From positions 1 through 29,671 of the forward strand of contig JADHTP010000008.1 of assembly GCA_016784945.1 (NCBI GenBank): a stretch of DNA of 29,671 nucleotides, read 5' to 3'. Positions 1 through 8,186 of this stretch are shown here, piece by piece. The notes beneath the pieces are model-generated. The model was not told the origin of the DNA, searched no databases, and worked only from the letters and a program-made list of their open reading frames with translations. The position numbers were made by a program, and so were the translations under genes. This stretch comes from Deltaproteobacteria bacterium. Its GTDB lineage: Bacteria; Myxococcota_A; UBA9042; DTJE01. Within the stretch, counting starts at the first letter, position 1. The number at the start of each line of letters is the position of its first letter.

Positions 1-509
1 CTGAAGCACTCGGCCAGGGATTCCACCCATTGGTCGGGGCAGGTCCCTTCTCCGTTACTGAGGCAGACTTCGGGCCGGTCCCATCCGGGTTCCGGTGCCA
101 CTGGAGGTGCGACCGCGGCCATGGTATGGCAATCCACTCCCAACCGTACCGCCTGATCCGCAAGACGGGACAGTCGTCGATGGTAGGGGCGGTGGTATCG
201 CTGAAGCAGGACTTCGACCAGATCATCGCCGAGGACCGCAGAATAGATGGGTACATCCCAGCAGGTGTGGGTCTTCACCACACCGTCCATGTCCCGGTCG
301 TCTTCGGCTCGATTCAAGTCCACGACGGCCCTGGCCACGCTGGAGGTGATCCAGGCCTCGACCGTGTCCCGAAATGCAAAGATCTCGGACGCGCCTTCGT
401 CGCCGTCGCGGCATACCTGGTAGTCAGTCAGCATGCAGAGTTCCCGGACCTCTTCAGGAATACGAGTACCGGCATGGGGCACGGACACCAGTAGTGGAAG
501 TCGGCTCAT
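1..509 (-). CDS. N-formylglutamate amidohydrolase family protein (partial, C-terminus outside the window)
   Basis: Reading the minus strand from ATG at 509 gives an open frame to the window edge, about 169 residues with no stop. It begins MSRLPLLVSVPHAGTRIPEE. Features of the N-formylglutamate amidohydrolase fold (a Zn hydrolase of formyl or acyl amino acids and related amides) appear in order: the VPHAG-IP start, a D-G-D-E-GAS segment, VDLNR with following D/R residues, a Y-x-x-YHRRLSRL helix, and VDCHTMA in place of the usual D-x-HS metal-site motif. The ATG overlaps the stop of the upstream gamma-glutamyltransferase gene in an ATGA arrangement, so the two are probably translationally coupled. 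The true substrate is unknown. The neighbouring GGT and ATP-grasp genes suggest hydrolysis of an acylated or gamma-linked amino-acid product rather than histidine catabolism, since no hut genes are visible. Confidence 0.82.
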   Translation of the reverse strand, partial: MSRLPLLVSVPHAGTRIPEEVRELCMLTDYQVCRDGDEGASEIFAFRDTVEAWITSSVARAVVDLNRAEDDRDMDGVVKTHTCWDVPIYSAVLGDDLVEVLLQRYHRPYHRRLSRLADQAVRLGVDCHTMAAVAPPVAPEPGWDRPEVCLSNGEGTCPDQWVESLAECF

Positions 510-2122
510 TTCCGGCATCCTCCCGCTGCTCCGTCCCGACGCGGGTCTGCCACTCCAACGAGCGTTCCCCTCTCACGCATCACCGCCTGCACGCAACCCA
601 GGTAGAAGGAGTAGGGCTCACGCTCATCGATCTCGTAACCGTAACCCTCCAGGGCCTCGATGACGTCATCGCGCATGCGGGACACCTCCAGTGACACGAC
701 TCCTTCGAGCGAACAGTGGAGCCTGGGCGCCTCGATCGCTTCATACAGGGACTGCTTTTCCAGGCGCAACAGCACCTGAAGAATGGACGGTGTGATGCGT
801 TCGCTCCCTGGCGATCCGATGGCCAGCCAGGGCCGACCGTTCTTCCAGACGATGGTGGGCGCCACGCTGGCCCATGGAACGGCGTTCGGTCGCAGGTGGT
901 ACGGGTGCGAGATGTCCTCGTGCTCGAAGGCGCTCATGTAATCGTTGTAGAGAAAACCCAGTTCGGGTGAGGCCGCGCAGGACCCGTATACCCGCTCGAT
1001 GGACTGGGTCAGGGCCACCACGTTGCCCCACCGATCCATGACCGACAGATGGGTGGTTTCGCCCCTCAGGGAGGTCCTGCGCTTCAACTGTCGTGCCACT
1101 CGCTCGGCATAGTCCCGGCTCACCATCCGCTTCTCTTCCGCCTGGGGATAGAAGTTGGGTTCATGGGGCCGGTCCTGACGGTCCAGGAAGGCCCGGCGGA
1201 TGACCCGGGCAAGCAACAGGGCCCCCCGGGGCGTGTCCAGGTTTCGATGCTTCGGCTCGAAGTTCGACAGGATGTTCAACATTTGTACCAGGGTTCGCCC
1301 GGCAGCCGGGGGCGGAAAGGTACGGACCCGCAGGGAGCCGAATCGGCAACTCAGGGGCTGCCGCTCCATGGGCCAGGGAATCTGGGCCAGATCGTCATCC
1401 CGGATCAGTCCGTTGTTGGCGACCATGTCATCGTGGATGAGATGTCCGATCTCGCCAGTGTAGAAGTCCTCGATGCCTGCCTGCGCCAGTCGACTGAGGG
1501 TCCGGGCGAGCACCGGTTGCTTCAGGATCTCGCCTGGCCGGTAGCGTCTGCTGCCCCCCTTGAGGAAGAACGGGGCAGCCGGGCCCTTGCGGAGCAGTTT
1601 AAAGATCCTTTTAGTGAGGTTGCTCAGCAATTCCGAGACCTCGAATCCTTCCTGGGCAATACGGATGGCAGGGGCGAGCACCACGTCCAGTGGCAGGGTT
1701 CCGAAACGACTCCTGGCGTATTCCAGTGTGGCTGGTGTGCTCGGTACGGTGGTGGCCCTGTGTCCGCGCAGCCGTTTCTTCGGTCCCACCTTTCCCGGTA
1801 CGGCACGGTTGGGGGCGCGGGAGGAGCCGTCCAGGGCGATGGTCTTTTTCAGTTCTGCGCTGCGTATCAGCATCATGGTCTGGCCGCCCAGGCCTGAAGC
1901 TGCCGGCTCACACGCTCCCAGGGCAAAGGCGGTGGCCACAGCGGCGTCCATCGCGTTCCCTCCGGCCTCCAGGATGGAAACTCCTGCGGCAGTCGCATCC
2001 GGATGGGCCGAGGCGATCATCCCGTATTTCGAGGTGGCAATCTTCCGCGGACGTCTTTTCCGGGTGTCAATCAGTGAACCGGCTCTGTTGCCGGCCTTCC
2101 CGGGTTTTTTCGATACTGCCAT
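506..2122 (-). CDS. ggt: Gamma-glutamyltransferase family protein, apparently cytoplasmic
   Basis: An Ntn-hydrolase of the gamma-glutamyltranspeptidase family, 538 aa. Family members cleave the gamma-glutamyl bond of glutathione-like amides after autocleavage into two chains. Recognisable parts are the N-terminal block GGNAMDAAVATAFALG (residues 54-69), the substrate-binding Arg in SSRAP (about R102), and the nucleophile motif GETTHLSVMD. T356 would be the processing and catalytic Thr, giving chains of about 355 and 183 residues. Also visible are LYNDYMSAF and the oxyanion GSPGS segment. The N-terminus is Lys/Arg-rich (MAVSKKPGKAG) and has no signal peptide. Most bacterial GGTs are periplasmic, so this one probably acts in the cytoplasm on a metabolite made by its operon partner. 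It lies 12 nt downstream of the ATP-grasp gene, and its stop overlaps the next start. Confidence 0.9.
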   Translation of the reverse strand: MAVSKKPGKAGNRAGSLIDTRKRRPRKIATSKYGMIASAHPDATAAGVSILEAGGNAMDAAVATAFALGACEPAASGLGGQTMMLIRSAELKKTIALDGSSRAPNRAVPGKVGPKKRLRGHRATTVPSTPATLEYARSRFGTLPLDVVLAPAIRIAQEGFEVSELLSNLTKRIFKLLRKGPAAPFFLKGGSRRYRPGEILKQPVLARTLSRLAQAGIEDFYTGEIGHLIHDDMVANNGLIRDDDLAQIPWPMERQPLSCRFGSLRVRTFPPPAAGRTLVQMLNILSNFEPKHRNLDTPRGALLLARVIRRAFLDRQDRPHEPNFYPQAEEKRMVSRDYAERVARQLKRRTSLRGETTHLSVMDRWGNVVALTQSIERVYGSCAASPELGFLYNDYMSAFEHEDISHPYHLRPNAVPWASVAPTIVWKNGRPWLAIGSPGSERITPSILQVLLRLEKQSLYEAIEAPRLHCSLEGVVSLEVSRMRDDVIEALEGYGYEIDEREPYSFYLGCVQAVMRERGTLVGVADPRRDGAAGGCRK

Positions 2123-2134
2123 TCTCTTTCCCCT

Positions 2135-4276
2135 TCAGTCGGTTTCCAATAGGAACTGGGCCAACAGCAGGGTTCTTTGAACCAGGGAGATCCGGGACAC
2201 GGCCTCCTGGGGCGTATACAGGTCACGAGCCACCGGTCCGACACCGCAGACCACGGGTGTGCGGGCCGGAACCAGTCCCCCGGCGGAAGGCCACACCGAG
2301 GCCTGGGTCTCAATGGGGATGTCCCACTTCTCCGCCGTGGCCTTCAAGAATCGAGCCAGCGAGCGGTTGGTCCGTCCCTCGGTCATGGAAGGGCGGTCCG
2401 ACACGGTTTCCAGGGTCCAGCGCCAGCCTTTTCTTCCCAGGAGTTCACGTATCTCCGCCTCGGTCCGATCGGCCTGTGCCCGGCTGCCGTAAGAAACGAT
2501 CAGAGTCACCTCCACCTCGTGGGGCAACAGCATCGGGAAGGACCGGGTCTCGATGTTCAAGGGCGAGACCGACAGCCGGTCCTTCCTTGACGTGAGACCG
2601 GCCAGGCGTTCGAGTCGCTCTCCGACCCACAGAGTGACCTCGGGTTTCCGGTAGGTGTGCCCGGGACGCCTGGGCTGGCCCTTCACCAGCAGCCGGTAAA
2701 CGCGCTGGCCACGTCGTTTCGTCACGATCTGGTTTCCCACGCTGCCCGGCCTGAGGACCAGCACCCGCTTCGCCCGGGAGGCAGCGCGCTCAATGATGTC
2801 GGCGCTGAAGCGGCAGTCGTTGCCCTCGTCCGTGTAATAGAGGACTCCCAGAGGCAATCGTCGCAGCCGTCGCTGATGTCTGAGTGAGCGCAGCGCGTAT
2901 TCGAGCATCACGAGAGGGGCCCGCGAGACACCCACACCTTCACCGTAGATCCATTCGGGCTCCAGCCGGAAGGCCTGGGGTGGTGCCTGTCGTTCCAGGG
3001 GAACGTCCAGGTGGGCTACCAGGAGAGTGCCACCATCAAGACCCCTGGCTGTTTCCCATGTGCGAACGAAGGGTACCTCCGTCAGGTCCGCCACCGGGCG
3101 CATCTTGATCTCGTCCATGATTCGCGACACGTCACGGACCGACTCCTGGATACCCACGAGGTCATGGGTTCGGCTGGAACGCCTTGTCCAGGCATGGACC
3201 CGCTTCTCAAGGCGGTCCCGCCGCTCGGTGAGAAACGAGAACACCTGTGAAGAGGGAGCCACTTTTCCCTCGTGGATGACAGGGGGGCTGGGGGTCCCGA
3301 AGTACCGGGCGCTGGCAACTTCCACAAGCCGGTTGACCAGGGATGGGTAATCCAGGCCGGCTTGCTTTGCCGCAGCCACGTAGGAGCCTCGCGGTCCAAG
3401 GCTCGGCAGGCTGTTGATCTCCAGGATGTGGAACCGATCCTGGGAATCCAGCCGCATGTCCACGCGGGCACAATCGAAACAGCCCAGGGACTGAAAAGCC
3501 TTGACCGCCAGATCCTTGGCCTTCAGGGTCAATTCATCTCCGATGGTGGCCGGACAAACGGGAATAACCTCCCGACCCGATTTCCCCATCTTGTCTTCGT
3601 ACCGGTACACGGCGGGCCCGTCACCGAAATCCAGGAGCACAGGCTCGAAGGTTTCGGGGGGACCGTTTCCGAGGAGCCCCACATTGACCTCCCTGCCGTC
3701 AATGTACTGTTCCAACAGCACCGCCTGCCTGAACTTGTCGAAGATGACCTCGGCGGCCTCCCGGAGCTCGGCTTCGTCATGAACAACCTTCAGCCCGAAG
3801 GACACGGCCTCGTTGCGCGGCTTCACAATCATGGGCCAGGGGAGGTCGGGCAGGGGAGCCAAGTGGTCCTCCATCAGGTGGAAGTCCGGCGTCGGTAGCC
3901 CATTCTCACGGAAGATCATCTTGGATACGGACTTGTCCAGCGCCAGCGAGTGCGCCAGCGGGCCTGATCCCACGTATGGAATCCCCACCATCTCCAGGAT
4001 GCTGGGGACGTGTGTGTAGCGCGCCTGTCCCTGGATGCCGTAGGACAGGTTGAACACCAGGCCGGGCCGCTCTCCGGAGACCACCCGGGGCATGAATGCC
4101 TCGAGGTTGCGAACGAGGTCCTTGTCCCCCTCCACCACCCGGACCTGGTGCTTGCCCTTCTTCAGTGCGTCCGCAATCCGTTGTATGGTTCCCTTCCCGA
4201 TTTTCTCCTGGTTCGGCAACCCGAAGAGATTGATGACATTTTGTTGTTCCCGATTGTAGACAACGGCAATCTTCAT
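2135..4276 (-). CDS. D-Ala-D-Ala-ligase-type ATP-grasp ligase fused to an M20-peptidase-like domain
   Basis: A 713-aa two-domain protein. Residues 1-330 resemble a Ddl-type ATP-grasp peptide ligase: VFNLSYG, GIPYVGSG (98-105), LDKSVSK, IVKPRN (150-155), LLEQYIDGREVNVG (187-200), RVDMRL (271-276) and LEINSLPSLG (285-294). It should join an amino acid or amide to a carboxylate using ATP. Residues 370-713 follow the M20 metallopeptidase plan: LLVAHLDVP (H422, D424), a GEGVG-x-S segment where the bridging metal Asp normally sits, YYTDEG (D483, E484), a KG-x-P dimer segment and a C-terminal GVGP----YTPQEAVS block. Several M20 ligands look replaced: no Asp in GEGVGVS, EE changed to EG, and the terminal His changed to Tyr. 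The second half may therefore be a non-catalytic binding domain. AAGGAG precedes the ATG by a good distance. First gene of the three-gene run, so it probably sets the pathway. The product is unknown. Confidence 0.85.
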   Translation of the reverse strand: MKIAVVYNREQQNVINLFGLPNQEKIGKGTIQRIADALKKGKHQVRVVEGDKDLVRNLEAFMPRVVSGERPGLVFNLSYGIQGQARYTHVPSILEMVGIPYVGSGPLAHSLALDKSVSKMIFRENGLPTPDFHLMEDHLAPLPDLPWPMIVKPRNEAVSFGLKVVHDEAELREAAEVIFDKFRQAVLLEQYIDGREVNVGLLGNGPPETFEPVLLDFGDGPAVYRYEDKMGKSGREVIPVCPATIGDELTLKAKDLAVKAFQSLGCFDCARVDMRLDSQDRFHILEINSLPSLGPRGSYVAAAKQAGLDYPSLVNRLVEVASARYFGTPSPPVIHEGKVAPSSQVFSFLTERRDRLEKRVHAWTRRSSRTHDLVGIQESVRDVSRIMDEIKMRPVADLTEVPFVRTWETARGLDGGTLLVAHLDVPLERQAPPQAFRLEPEWIYGEGVGVSRAPLVMLEYALRSLRHQRRLRRLPLGVLYYTDEGNDCRFSADIIERAASRAKRVLVLRPGSVGNQIVTKRRGQRVYRLLVKGQPRRPGHTYRKPEVTLWVGERLERLAGLTSRKDRLSVSPLNIETRSFPMLLPHEVEVTLIVSYGSRAQADRTEAEIRELLGRKGWRWTLETVSDRPSMTEGRTNRSLARFLKATAEKWDIPIETQASVWPSAGGLVPARTPVVCGVGPVARDLYTPQEAVSRISLVQRTLLLAQFLLETD

Positions 4277-4398
4277 GGGTCAGCTCCTTCATGTCCCCGT
4301 TCCAGGGACTAAATGAACATCGGTCCGCCGTTCTACGTTGCTATAAAAGATGCCGGATTCGATGACCCCGGTGCAGGTCGGTACAGAAACGTTCTACC

Positions 4399-5676
4399 TC
4401 AGGTTCCTTTCAACCGGTAATAGTTTTCTCCAAGGGAGCGTGAAGTCAGGTAAAGGTCCACGACGTCTCTCAGACGCATCAGCACCCAGGGACTGGTCAG
4501 TCCTCTACCATTCTTTGTGAAGAAGACATCGTCAGCCACGTAGATTGCCGCGTGGATCGCCTGATTCGTCTGGTCGGTCAGAACGATCATGTCTCCGAAT
4601 CGCCTTTCCGTCTTCCTGATGGGTTCATACAGTTCCCTGACCAGACGAGTGATGTTCTCCGGGGACTCCATGGGGTCGTCCAGTCGGTCGTTCCAGAAAT
4701 TCAAGGAAGTCCAGTGGCAGTCCCAGGGTGGTTCGTCAGGCTCGGGATAGGTGAACAGGCGTGATCGGGCAAATGGAGGAAAGAGGTGCGAGATGTCTAC
4801 CGTGCCGCCTCCGGGCTTTGCAGCGAGGGAGGTGAGAAGTGCCCGAATGCTCTTTGACCGCCGTCCCCGGCCCCAATAGTCGAGGAGGTCCCGAATGTCC
4901 GCACCATGCGGAACGTGGAGCCGTCCCATCAGGGCGGTTATTCTCGTCAATGTTCTGAGCAGGCTCAGACGATCTTCTGTTTCTGACAGGAGAGAACAGG
5001 CGACAGCGATGTCCGTGAGCTCCATGAAGTCACCGTTCTGATAGGACAGGTTCGACACGACCTTGAAGGCCTTCGGAGACAGAGCCGTCCAGTCCAGGCG
5101 CTTTCCCTGGCGTTCGATCCGCCATCGAATGCCATTTCGGATGAACCGGTTGACTCGGTACTCCCTCAAGACATCGTAGATCCTGCCTCGCACGGCTGGT
5201 GCCATGTTCCTCATCAGGTCCCGGTTGGGTTGGACCCGGCAATCACCGCGTTCCGACGAACAGATGAGGTTCCTGGCAAGCCTTTTCCGTTGTGACTCAT
5301 CAAGACCGGCTTTCCTGAACAGGTCGTCCACATCCCTTTCGGAGTACCCCGGGAAGATCCAGGGTGGGGTCCGTGTGGGGCATGAATCGGGCGTCAGGTA
5401 CTCCCGTGGCTGATTCAGCGCAATCGACTGCCACGTGATGTGACCCCAGGGACCGCTGCGTCCTTTCTGTGGCTTCCACCGGACAGTCGGTTCAGCAGTC
5501 GGCTGTTTCTCGTCTGAAGTCTGTTCAAACAGCAGATCCCCTGCGAACCACAACCAGGGCGATGCGATTACCAGTCCCAGAAGAATGGACCGCGTTAGTC
5601 TGTTGCGTCGGGGCTGGACTTGCCTGTCCCCTGGATTGACAGCAGGTTTTCGCGGCTTCTTTTTCGATTGTTTCAT
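4399..5676 (-). CDS. Membrane-anchored protein with a C-terminal NlpC/P60-like Cys-His domain
   Basis: The start at 5676 (MKQSKKK) is preferred because GGCGGG lies just upstream and longer versions would run back into the preceding gene. This gives 425 aa. A Lys/Arg-rich N-terminus is followed by one membrane segment (about residues 30-50). The middle (70-310) is a helical region I do not recognise. The C-terminus has DCHWTSLNFWND (Cys about 320), then FGDMIVLTD and a downstream IHAAIYVADDVFFTKNG (His about 375). GD-[hydrophobic]4 followed by H-[A/S]-A-[I/V]-Y is the layout of NlpC/P60 papain-like amidases and peptidases, so a periplasmic cell-wall or peptide hydrolase is plausible. It is the last gene of the run that starts with speD, 76 nt after the previous stop. 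The assignment is by motif only and the substrate is unknown. Confidence 0.6.
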   Translation of the reverse strand: MKQSKKKPRKPAVNPGDRQVQPRRNRLTRSILLGLVIASPWLWFAGDLLFEQTSDEKQPTAEPTVRWKPQKGRSGPWGHITWQSIALNQPREYLTPDSCPTRTPPWIFPGYSERDVDDLFRKAGLDESQRKRLARNLICSSERGDCRVQPNRDLMRNMAPAVRGRIYDVLREYRVNRFIRNGIRWRIERQGKRLDWTALSPKAFKVVSNLSYQNGDFMELTDIAVACSLLSETEDRLSLLRTLTRITALMGRLHVPHGADIRDLLDYWGRGRRSKSIRALLTSLAAKPGGGTVDISHLFPPFARSRLFTYPEPDEPPWDCHWTSLNFWNDRLDDPMESPENITRLVRELYEPIRKTERRFGDMIVLTDQTNQAIHAAIYVADDVFFTKNGRGLTSPWVLMRLRDVVDLYLTSRSLGENYYRLKGT

Positions 5677-5752
5677 CACAATACCCGCCATCGCCCGGGT
5701 GGTGGCACCGCTTATCCTGCGTCTGCCTTCATTTCGATACCTTCGCGCCCGG

Positions 5753-6427
5753 TCACCGATACCTTCGCGGTGGGCCGACGTCCGCCAGATCACGCGCCTC
5801 ACGGAAAGCCGCGATCAGGTCCAGCGGGAGCATGACATCGTCCAGGTTGAGACGCGACTGCATCCTGAAGAAATACGCCCTGCCCCTCGGACCAAGTCCC
5901 CGCCCGCGGTTGAACCGTGGGTGCAGAATCCGCTTCCATCGTTCCCTGGGCCAGACTGCTTTCAATCCCTCCAGGGCCACTGCCGAGCACTGAGTGGTCA
6001 CTCCGTCGTAATCCCTGGGCAGGCGGTACGACGTGTACATGCGGTTACGTCGGGACCACAATGCGGTTTTCAGCAGGTTCTCATAGTAGTTCTGAATGCG
6101 GCGTTCCTCGGCCTCGGTAACGCGGAAGGAATACCCGACTGTCTTCGGATTGGCGGGTCGACGGTGCAGGTAGGCCCTGACACCCCGCGTCCCTCTCCAC
6201 ACCCGGATGATCCCCTCTCCCTGCAGTTTCAGGTCTCCCCATACCTTGCCGTAGCGTCCGAAGTCGTAGATCACCCACCTGTCGGCGTCGAAGGTCCTGA
6301 CCTTGACCGCAACATGCCCGAGACGTCGCCCTGGCTGGGGAAGGTCCACCAGGACCTCGTAGGCGGACGCAGAGCCCCCCCAGGTCAGCAGACCGACGAA
6401 CACCAGAGTCGCCAGGCCGATCCTCAT
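5753..6427 (-). CDS. Secreted protein with possible permuted papain-like (His...Cys) fold
   Basis: Two ATGs are in frame, 6433 and 6427. GAGG sits only 2 nt before the first but 8 nt before the second, so MRIGLATL (224 aa) is chosen. A clear Sec signal peptide (MRIGLATLVFVGLLTWGGSASA) ends before YEVLVD. The mature part has LGHVAVKVRTFD, then WVIYDFGRYGKV, then about 110 residues later TTQCSAVALEGLK. A GH-[A/V]-[I/V]-V strand followed by YDFGR and a later N/Q-C-S helix is the order seen in circularly permuted papain-like folds such as LRAT and PPPDE, where His precedes Cys. This is an inference from motif order. It lies 28 nt after spermidine synthase, so it is probably co-transcribed with the polyamine genes. 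Why it belongs with them is not evident. Confidence 0.55.
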   Translation of the reverse strand: MRIGLATLVFVGLLTWGGSASAYEVLVDLPQPGRRLGHVAVKVRTFDADRWVIYDFGRYGKVWGDLKLQGEGIIRVWRGTRGVRAYLHRRPANPKTVGYSFRVTEAEERRIQNYYENLLKTALWSRRNRMYTSYRLPRDYDGVTTQCSAVALEGLKAVWPRERWKRILHPRFNRGRGLGPRGRAYFFRMQSRLNLDDVMLPLDLIAAFREARDLADVGPPRRYR

Positions 6428-6455
6428 GGTCATGACCTCTTCCGCCGACTCCGGA

Positions 6456-7304
6456 TCAATGCTCGCTGGCCAGTGCCAGTCGGGCGAACCGGGGCAACTG
6501 GAAAGCTGCGTCCTGGAGTTCGGACGAGTAGTACCGGAGACCTTCGAGCCGATCGGCCCGGAGCGGATCGAACCAAGACTTCGGAGTCAGGTCGTCCGAG
6601 CCGAAGGCGAACGTCCAGTATCCGCTGGGGTACATGGGGATGGCCGCCCCGTAGCAGTGGACGTTCCGGAACACGGAGGCCAGTTCGGAGAAGGTTCGTG
6701 GCCAGGTTTCGAATCCATAGAACGGGGATTCGGCCTGCTGCACCAGCAGGCCCCCGGGCTTCAGTGAAGCCTTGACGTCCCGGTAGAACGGGCTGCGGAA
6801 AAGCCCCTCCGCCATGCCCACCGGGTCCGTGGAATCTACGATGACCACGTCGAACTCTTCCCGGTGGCTCCGGATGTATTCCAGGCCGTCACCGACGTGG
6901 ATCGTGGATTTCGGGTGATCTAGGCCCGCCGCCGTGAAGGGCAGGAACTCCCTCGACAGGTTGATGACGGCCTCGTCGATTTCGCACAGTGTCGCCTGCT
7001 CGACTTCCTGGTGCTTCACGACCTCCCGAAGGGTGCCCCCATCACCACCGCCCACCACGAGGACCTGGTGCGGGTCGGGATGGGCGAGCATACCGGGATG
7101 GACCAGCATCTCGTGGTAGATGAACTCGTCCCTCTCGGTCAGCATCACGGCGTCGTCGAGCAGGAGGACGCGGCCAAGGGCCTCGTTTTCGAAGATCTCC
7201 AACTGCTGGTACGGTGTCCGTTCACGGATCAGCACTTGGTCCCTGCGGATGGTCAGGCCGAAAGGCCCTCCGTGCAATTCTGTGTACCAATCCCGCTCAT
7301 CCAT
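6456..7304 (-). CDS. speE: Spermidine synthase (polyamine aminopropyltransferase)
   Basis: Transfers the aminopropyl group of decarboxylated AdoMet to putrescine, or in some bacteria to agmatine, in the cytoplasm. The start MDERDWYTELH (7304) has GAGG six bases upstream and gives 282 aa, normal for the family. Longer in-frame versions lack family similarity. Hallmarks are the N-terminal beta-barrel (YQQLEIFENEALGRVLLLDD), HEMLVHPGM, the Rossmann motif VLVVGGGDGGTLREV, CEIDEAVI, VGDGLEYI, the catalytic loop VDSTDPVGMAEGLF and QQAESPF. The start overlaps the end of the arginine decarboxylase gene by 8 nt. Together with the two upstream genes this covers decarboxylated AdoMet, agmatine and aminopropyl transfer. 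No agmatinase or N-carbamoylputrescine amidase is in the window, so whether putrescine or agmatine is the acceptor cannot be decided here. Confidence 0.95.
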   Translation of the reverse strand: MDERDWYTELHGGPFGLTIRRDQVLIRERTPYQQLEIFENEALGRVLLLDDAVMLTERDEFIYHEMLVHPGMLAHPDPHQVLVVGGGDGGTLREVVKHQEVEQATLCEIDEAVINLSREFLPFTAAGLDHPKSTIHVGDGLEYIRSHREEFDVVIVDSTDPVGMAEGLFRSPFYRDVKASLKPGGLLVQQAESPFYGFETWPRTFSELASVFRNVHCYGAAIPMYPSGYWTFAFGSDDLTPKSWFDPLRADRLEGLRYYSSELQDAAFQLPRFARLALASEH

Positions 7305-7773
7305 GCTGCGCCTCACCGATGAGGGCGACCCCGGCAAAGGCCGCCCCGATGGTCTCCACTTGGTGCTCCACGGTCGCCGAGAGGATTTCGCCCACCACCC
7401 AACCACGGATCTGCAGGGCCTCCCTCGCCATGGACCGGGCGCTCTTCTCCGCGTCACCCGCCGTCCCGAGGGCGCTGTACTCCATGATCACGCCGGGAAG
7501 CGAGGGATCCTTGGGAACGGCAACGGCTACTGCTGCGGCTATCATCACCTGTGGCGTGGAGGACTGGATGCAGGAATAGGCGATGGGCAGAAAGCACCCG
7601 GGAACCAGGGGGACGGGCTCGATACGGACGATGCCGGGCGGCAGGATGGAGGACATCCGGACGAGGTTCGTGTTACCCACGCCGGCCTTCAGGAGAGCCG
7701 CGTCGAACGCGTTCAGCGTCGTGAATCCCTCGGAGTCACCGCTGCAAAGGAAGTATTGTGTGGGTGAAGTCAT
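7297..7773 (-). CDS. pdaD: Pyruvoyl-dependent arginine decarboxylase proenzyme
   Basis: Converts L-arginine to agmatine using a pyruvoyl group made by self-cleavage. The start at 7773 (MTSPTQYFLCSGDSEG, 158 aa) follows AGGAGG and matches family length (about 160). The self-processing site is VRMSSILPP: cleavage is expected between S41 and S42, and the new N-terminal Ser becomes pyruvoyl. Other family features are the AFDAALLKAGV-N-TN segment, a P-G-x-x-[L/V]-PIAYS strand, an Ala-rich helix (IAAAVAVAVP) and VIMEYSALG, which carries the conserved acidic residue. The ATG shares one base with the speD stop codon (TGATG) and the stop overlaps the speE start, so the three genes are coupled. Two pyruvoyl enzymes encoded side by side is a compact PLP-free route. 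Confidence 0.95.
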   Translation of the reverse strand: MTSPTQYFLCSGDSEGFTTLNAFDAALLKAGVGNTNLVRMSSILPPGIVRIEPVPLVPGCFLPIAYSCIQSSTPQVMIAAAVAVAVPKDPSLPGVIMEYSALGTAGDAEKSARSMAREALQIRGWVVGEILSATVEHQVETIGAAFAGVALIGEAQHG

Positions 7774-8186
7774 CAACAGTTCGCCTCCTGGAATCCGGAC
7801 GGGGCGGGCTTGAAAGCGAGCGATTCGTCCCCATCCGCGGGGAACAATCCCCTCCTGATCTCGGTGTGGGAAACCCTTCGGGAACGCAGGGCCCCCTCCA
7901 GGTAGGCGAAGGCCTTCCACGGGTCCACGGCCAACCCGCAGGTGAACAGATCCACTGCGGCGTACCCGTATTCCGGCCAGGTGTGAATGGACAGGTGGGA
8001 TTCGGCGATGACGACCGCCCCCGAGACCCCGTGGGGGGAGAAGCGGTGGAAGGCCTCTCCGACGATGGTGGCCCCGGAGACCCGGGCGGCCTCCAGCATG
8101 TGGTCCCGGATTACTTCCAGTGAGTTCAGCACCTCTGGATCGGAGTCGTGAAACTCCACCAGCACGTGACGACCGAGCGCATTCAA
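7773..8186 (-). CDS. speD: S-adenosylmethionine decarboxylase proenzyme (SpeH/class 1b type)
   Basis: Makes decarboxylated AdoMet for spermidine synthesis. The start is placed at TTG 8186 (MNALGRHVLVEFH), which has GGAGG eight bases upstream. This gives 137 aa and puts the residues at the standard numbering of the short bacterial enzyme: cleavage E62|S63 in ESHLSIHTWPE, His68 and Cys83 (DLFTCG). A longer TTG start at 8207 is possible but breaks that numbering. The processed Ser63 becomes the pyruvoyl cofactor. First gene of the polyamine operon, overlapping pdaD by one base. The TTG start and the structured leader suggest restrained translation. Confidence 0.93.
   Translation of the reverse strand: MNALGRHVLVEFHDSDPEVLNSLEVIRDHMLEAARVSGATIVGEAFHRFSPHGVSGAVVIAESHLSIHTWPEYGYAAVDLFTCGLAVDPWKAFAYLEGALRSRRVSHTEIRRGLFPADGDESLAFKPAPSGFQEANC

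Noticed and set aside
1049..2595. Plus-strand frames opposite gamma-glutamyltransferase and the ATP-grasp fusion
   Set aside because: Shadows of well-supported minus-strand genes, without recognisable protein features.
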